The notes under the pieces were generated by a model. The model did not search any database, was not told the origin of the DNA, and was given only the letters and a program-made list of their open reading frames with translations. From positions 1 through 33,235 of IMG/VR virus record IMGVR_UViG_3300017917_001567: a DNA stretch of 33,235 nt. The stretch is one strand, 5' to 3'. Positions 30,540 to 33,235 of the stretch are shown one piece after another (position 1 is the first letter of the stretch; each line of letters starts with the position of its first letter). The stretch comes from a virus. The translations under genes and the position numbers were made by a program.

Positions 30540-33235
30540 TGATGCCTTTAATGGTATTGTCAATGCTTGCCATGATGCCAGCAAAAATTGGTGGAGTTGT
30601 TGCAGCATTAGGAGTTTTAGCATATGCTATTATTTCAACAAAAATGGCTTTTGATAAAGCACAAGATTCAATGATGAAGTTAGTTGAATCTACAAGTTCA
30701 AGTACACAATCAATAATGGATTTAAGTAAATTTGCAGGAACTGTAAGTGCTGGCGAAGTAATGCGAAGAAGAAGAGAAGAAGGGTTTTCTCCATTTGACA
30801 TTAAACCAGGTAAGACAACATTTGGAGAAAGTTTTGTTCAATCAGAAACTGGCAAGGCTACTCTTTCTGCAGTTGGACAAAATATTAAGGCGGTAGGTAA
30901 GAAACAGGCTCAAGCAGATTTAACTAATCAATTAGTAACAGGAGTTATATCAGGATCATTAACTCCAGCACAGGCTAGATCTATTGCTGGAAATATAGGA
31001 AAAGAACTTGGAGATTATGGTTTTGGAATTCAGGTAAATGCAAAATTAATAGAACTGATTGGACCTAATGGAGAGAACTTAATAAAAGATCCACTAACAA
31101 TAAGAGTTAAAATGATTGAAGAAACTCGTGCAAGAGCAGGACTCGCTGCAGAAAAAGCACGTAGTGCGGGAGGCATTAACGCAACTGGAGTAAGGCAGAT
31201 TGGTGGTGGAGCACTTGGTGGAGCAGCAGCAGGCGCTCTGGCAGGTGCAGTTGTAGGGTCTGCAGTGCCAATTATTGGAACTGCTTTAGGAGCAATCGCT
31301 GGTGGAATTATTGGTGGAGTTGCTGGTGGCATTATTGGTGGAAAAGAAAGGCAACGTAAGATTGGTGAAGCCTCTGGAGCATCTGTTGCAATGAACAAAG
31401 TTGCGCTTGAGCAGCAACAAGAAATGATAGACTCATTAGACTTAGAGTATGAAAAGAAAATTGAAAATGCAAAGGCTGCTGGAAACCAGGCTGAGGCAGA
31501 AAGGTTAACTAATGAATACATTAAAAATAGAAATTCTTTATTGTTAGAAAATGGCAAAACAGTTACTAGCATACAGGCACAGTTTGAAAAGTCCAGGGGT
31601 GCAACTAGAGAAGCCCTAATGACTGGTGTAGATAAAGCAATAACAAAGAAATATAAAGGAAGCGCCTTAGAGGATGTTGCTCCTCTTGCCAAGTCGTTAA
31701 TTGAAGACTCTGGTGTTTCACAAGAGCAGCAATACACCTTAAAGATGCAACTTGCTACTGGCAATATTGATCCAATGCAGTTAATTGATATGATGGAAAT
31801 GTTTGGTAAAGATAGTAAGACTTTAAGTAAAGTAATTAATATAATTGGAAAATTTGGTGGTACATTTGCTAATGAGGTTCAGGGTATTGCCTCTATGTTT
31901 AAAAATAAAAAGACTGCAGCAAAATTTATTGCTGAGATAGAAACAAAGAGTCCAGAAGAAGCAAGAAAACATTTAGATTTATTCTCAGATATTGCTAAGG
32001 TTTCTAATGTATTGGATATTGATGTTGCCCTTAAGTATTATCAAGAAAACCCAAAAGCAGCAGAAAAACTACAAGGAATTATAGATAAAATAAACGAACA
32101 AAAAGGTAAAATCTCTTTAGAGGTTGCTGCAACAATTTTGGGTGCTGAGGAGATGGAAGCATTAAGAAAAGATCAGGAATACTTTGATTCACTAGATCCA
32201 GTACAACAAAAGGTATATTTACAAACATTAACCACTGTTGCAAATCTTGAAGGCAATAATAAAGAAGAACTAGAAAATTGGTTAAAGCAAAATCCAGGAA
32301 AAAGGCCAATTGATTATTATATAACTTCTGCACAAAAAGTAACGCAAGTTTCTACAGATACAACTGTTACACCAAACAAGGGTCCCTCTTCTGGGGGAGG
32401 AAAGGTCGATTCATCGCCATTGGATGAACTTGTAAAGAAACTAAGAGATGTTCGTAAAAATCAAATTAAAGTAACTGAAGGTTGGTCTGCATCACGCAAG
32501 GCTTTGGACAATCTGTTTGGCGGTAAAAAAACAATTAATTTCTTTGGCGGTATAGAGCAAGATCTAACTAGACTAGGTGCAAAGGGTAACTTTATAGAAC
32601 TAATTGTTGGCATGGACCCTAAAGAGTATGAGAAAAGAAAGAATTCATTATTCAAGTTTGATAATAAAGGAAATATTATAGGACTTAAAAAAGATGCTAA
32701 AACAATACAAGAGGCCCTTAACTCTATTGTTGCTGGAGATTTTCAATCTTCTCTATTACGTCAACAACAAGAATTAAAAGATCAGGCTAAAGCATACAAT
32801 ATTTTAAGAGAGGCTGGAGTTGGAGTTGCAGAGGCACATGAATTAATAGCAGATGCTGCTTTTGCTGCAATGATTGCTTCTGAAGGTAATAGCAAGAGTG
32901 CAAAGAAATTACTTGATCTTTATAAAAAGGTTAATGCAGAACAAACAAAGGCTGATGCTAAAAAAGCAGTCCAGAAAGATATTGCAAATGTAGAGGCAGA
33001 AAAGGAATTACGCAAAACATTAGAATCACAAAGATTTTCAACAATTGAGCAAATGGCAATTATGTCTGATGAAGGCCTTAAGGATTTGGCTAGAAGGGGC
33101 GAATGGGGGACCGAATTCCAAAAGAGACTACAGCAGATATTTGACAGTATAGAGTTTAAAGAATCTGTATTTCAAAATGGTTTTGATAAAGCCATGGAAA
33201 GATTCTCTGCTATGGAAGCAAAAATTGAGATTGAT
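30311..33235 (+). CDS. Tape measure protein, C-terminal part in the -1 frame (runs off window)
   Basis: The frame is open from just after a stop at 30248-30250 to the window end, more than 970 codons, with A/T-ending codons like the rest of the genome. It continues the tape measure: YNNGFVAGGAGAGGN (Gly-rich linker, from about 30311), then a helical body, a glycine-zipper stretch (GGAAAGALAGAVVGSAVPIIG, then IIGGVAGGIIGGKE; 31210-31350), and long charged helices to the end (RQQQELKDQAKAYNILREAG, KADAKKAVQKDIANVEAEKELRK). Together with the first part this gives a protein of more than 2,030 residues, about 300 nm of tail at 0.15 nm per residue. The 3' end is outside the window. No initiation site suits this frame as an independent gene, so it is best taken as the same gene with a frame disruption. 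Confidence 0.82.

Overview
This window is part of a tailed double-stranded DNA phage genome (Caudoviricetes), or a prophage or metagenome contig of one. It contains a contiguous run of portal, capsid protease plus scaffold, major capsid protein, head-tail connectors, tail tube, paired tail-assembly chaperones and a very long tape measure protein. No sheath gene lies between the connectors and the tube, so a siphovirus with a long flexible tail is most likely (inference). The DNA is strongly AT-rich. Many genes begin 6 to 10 nt after a TATAAT or TATACT box, so their mRNAs should be leaderless. That habit, with extended -10 promoters and class II ribonucleotide reductase, fits an AT-rich actinobacterial host, for example freshwater Actinobacteria, but the host cannot be proven from this window. 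No bacterial housekeeping gene, tRNA, CRISPR or insertion sequence was seen.

Layout: (1) 1-2924, end of a Hint-domain adhesin-like protein, two 2-oxoglutarate/Fe(II) prolyl-hydroxylase-like enzymes, a small zinc-ribbon protein and a GT60-like GlcNAc transferase. (2) 2921-3484, the only minus-strand gene, a secreted lysozyme/transglycosylase, with a promoter back to back with that of the fibre block. (3) 3590-10970, eight fibre, appendage or baseplate-type proteins, ending in a three-FN3 protein with an FGA repeat and a second Hint domain. (4) 11006-13874, a conserved unknown and an adenosylcobalamin-dependent ribonucleotide reductase. (5) 13895-17596, a giant LamG-like structural protein. (6) 17615-25296, portal, protease/scaffold, capsid and connectors. 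(7) 25366 to the window end, tail tube, two chaperone paralogues and the tape measure gene, which changes frame near 30311 and runs off the window.

The genes appear to work as a late virion-assembly region divided into many small transcription units, each with its own promoter, and translational coupling (ATGA and TAATG overlaps) inside units. The most notable content is: a possible protein hydroxylation-glycosylation cassette resembling eukaryotic Skp1 modification (prolyl hydroxylase plus GT60); two Hint proteins, each with a 9-bp tandem repeat just before the Hint domain; a nested scaffold start inside the protease gene; and long and short tail chaperones made from two separate paralogous genes rather than by one frameshift.
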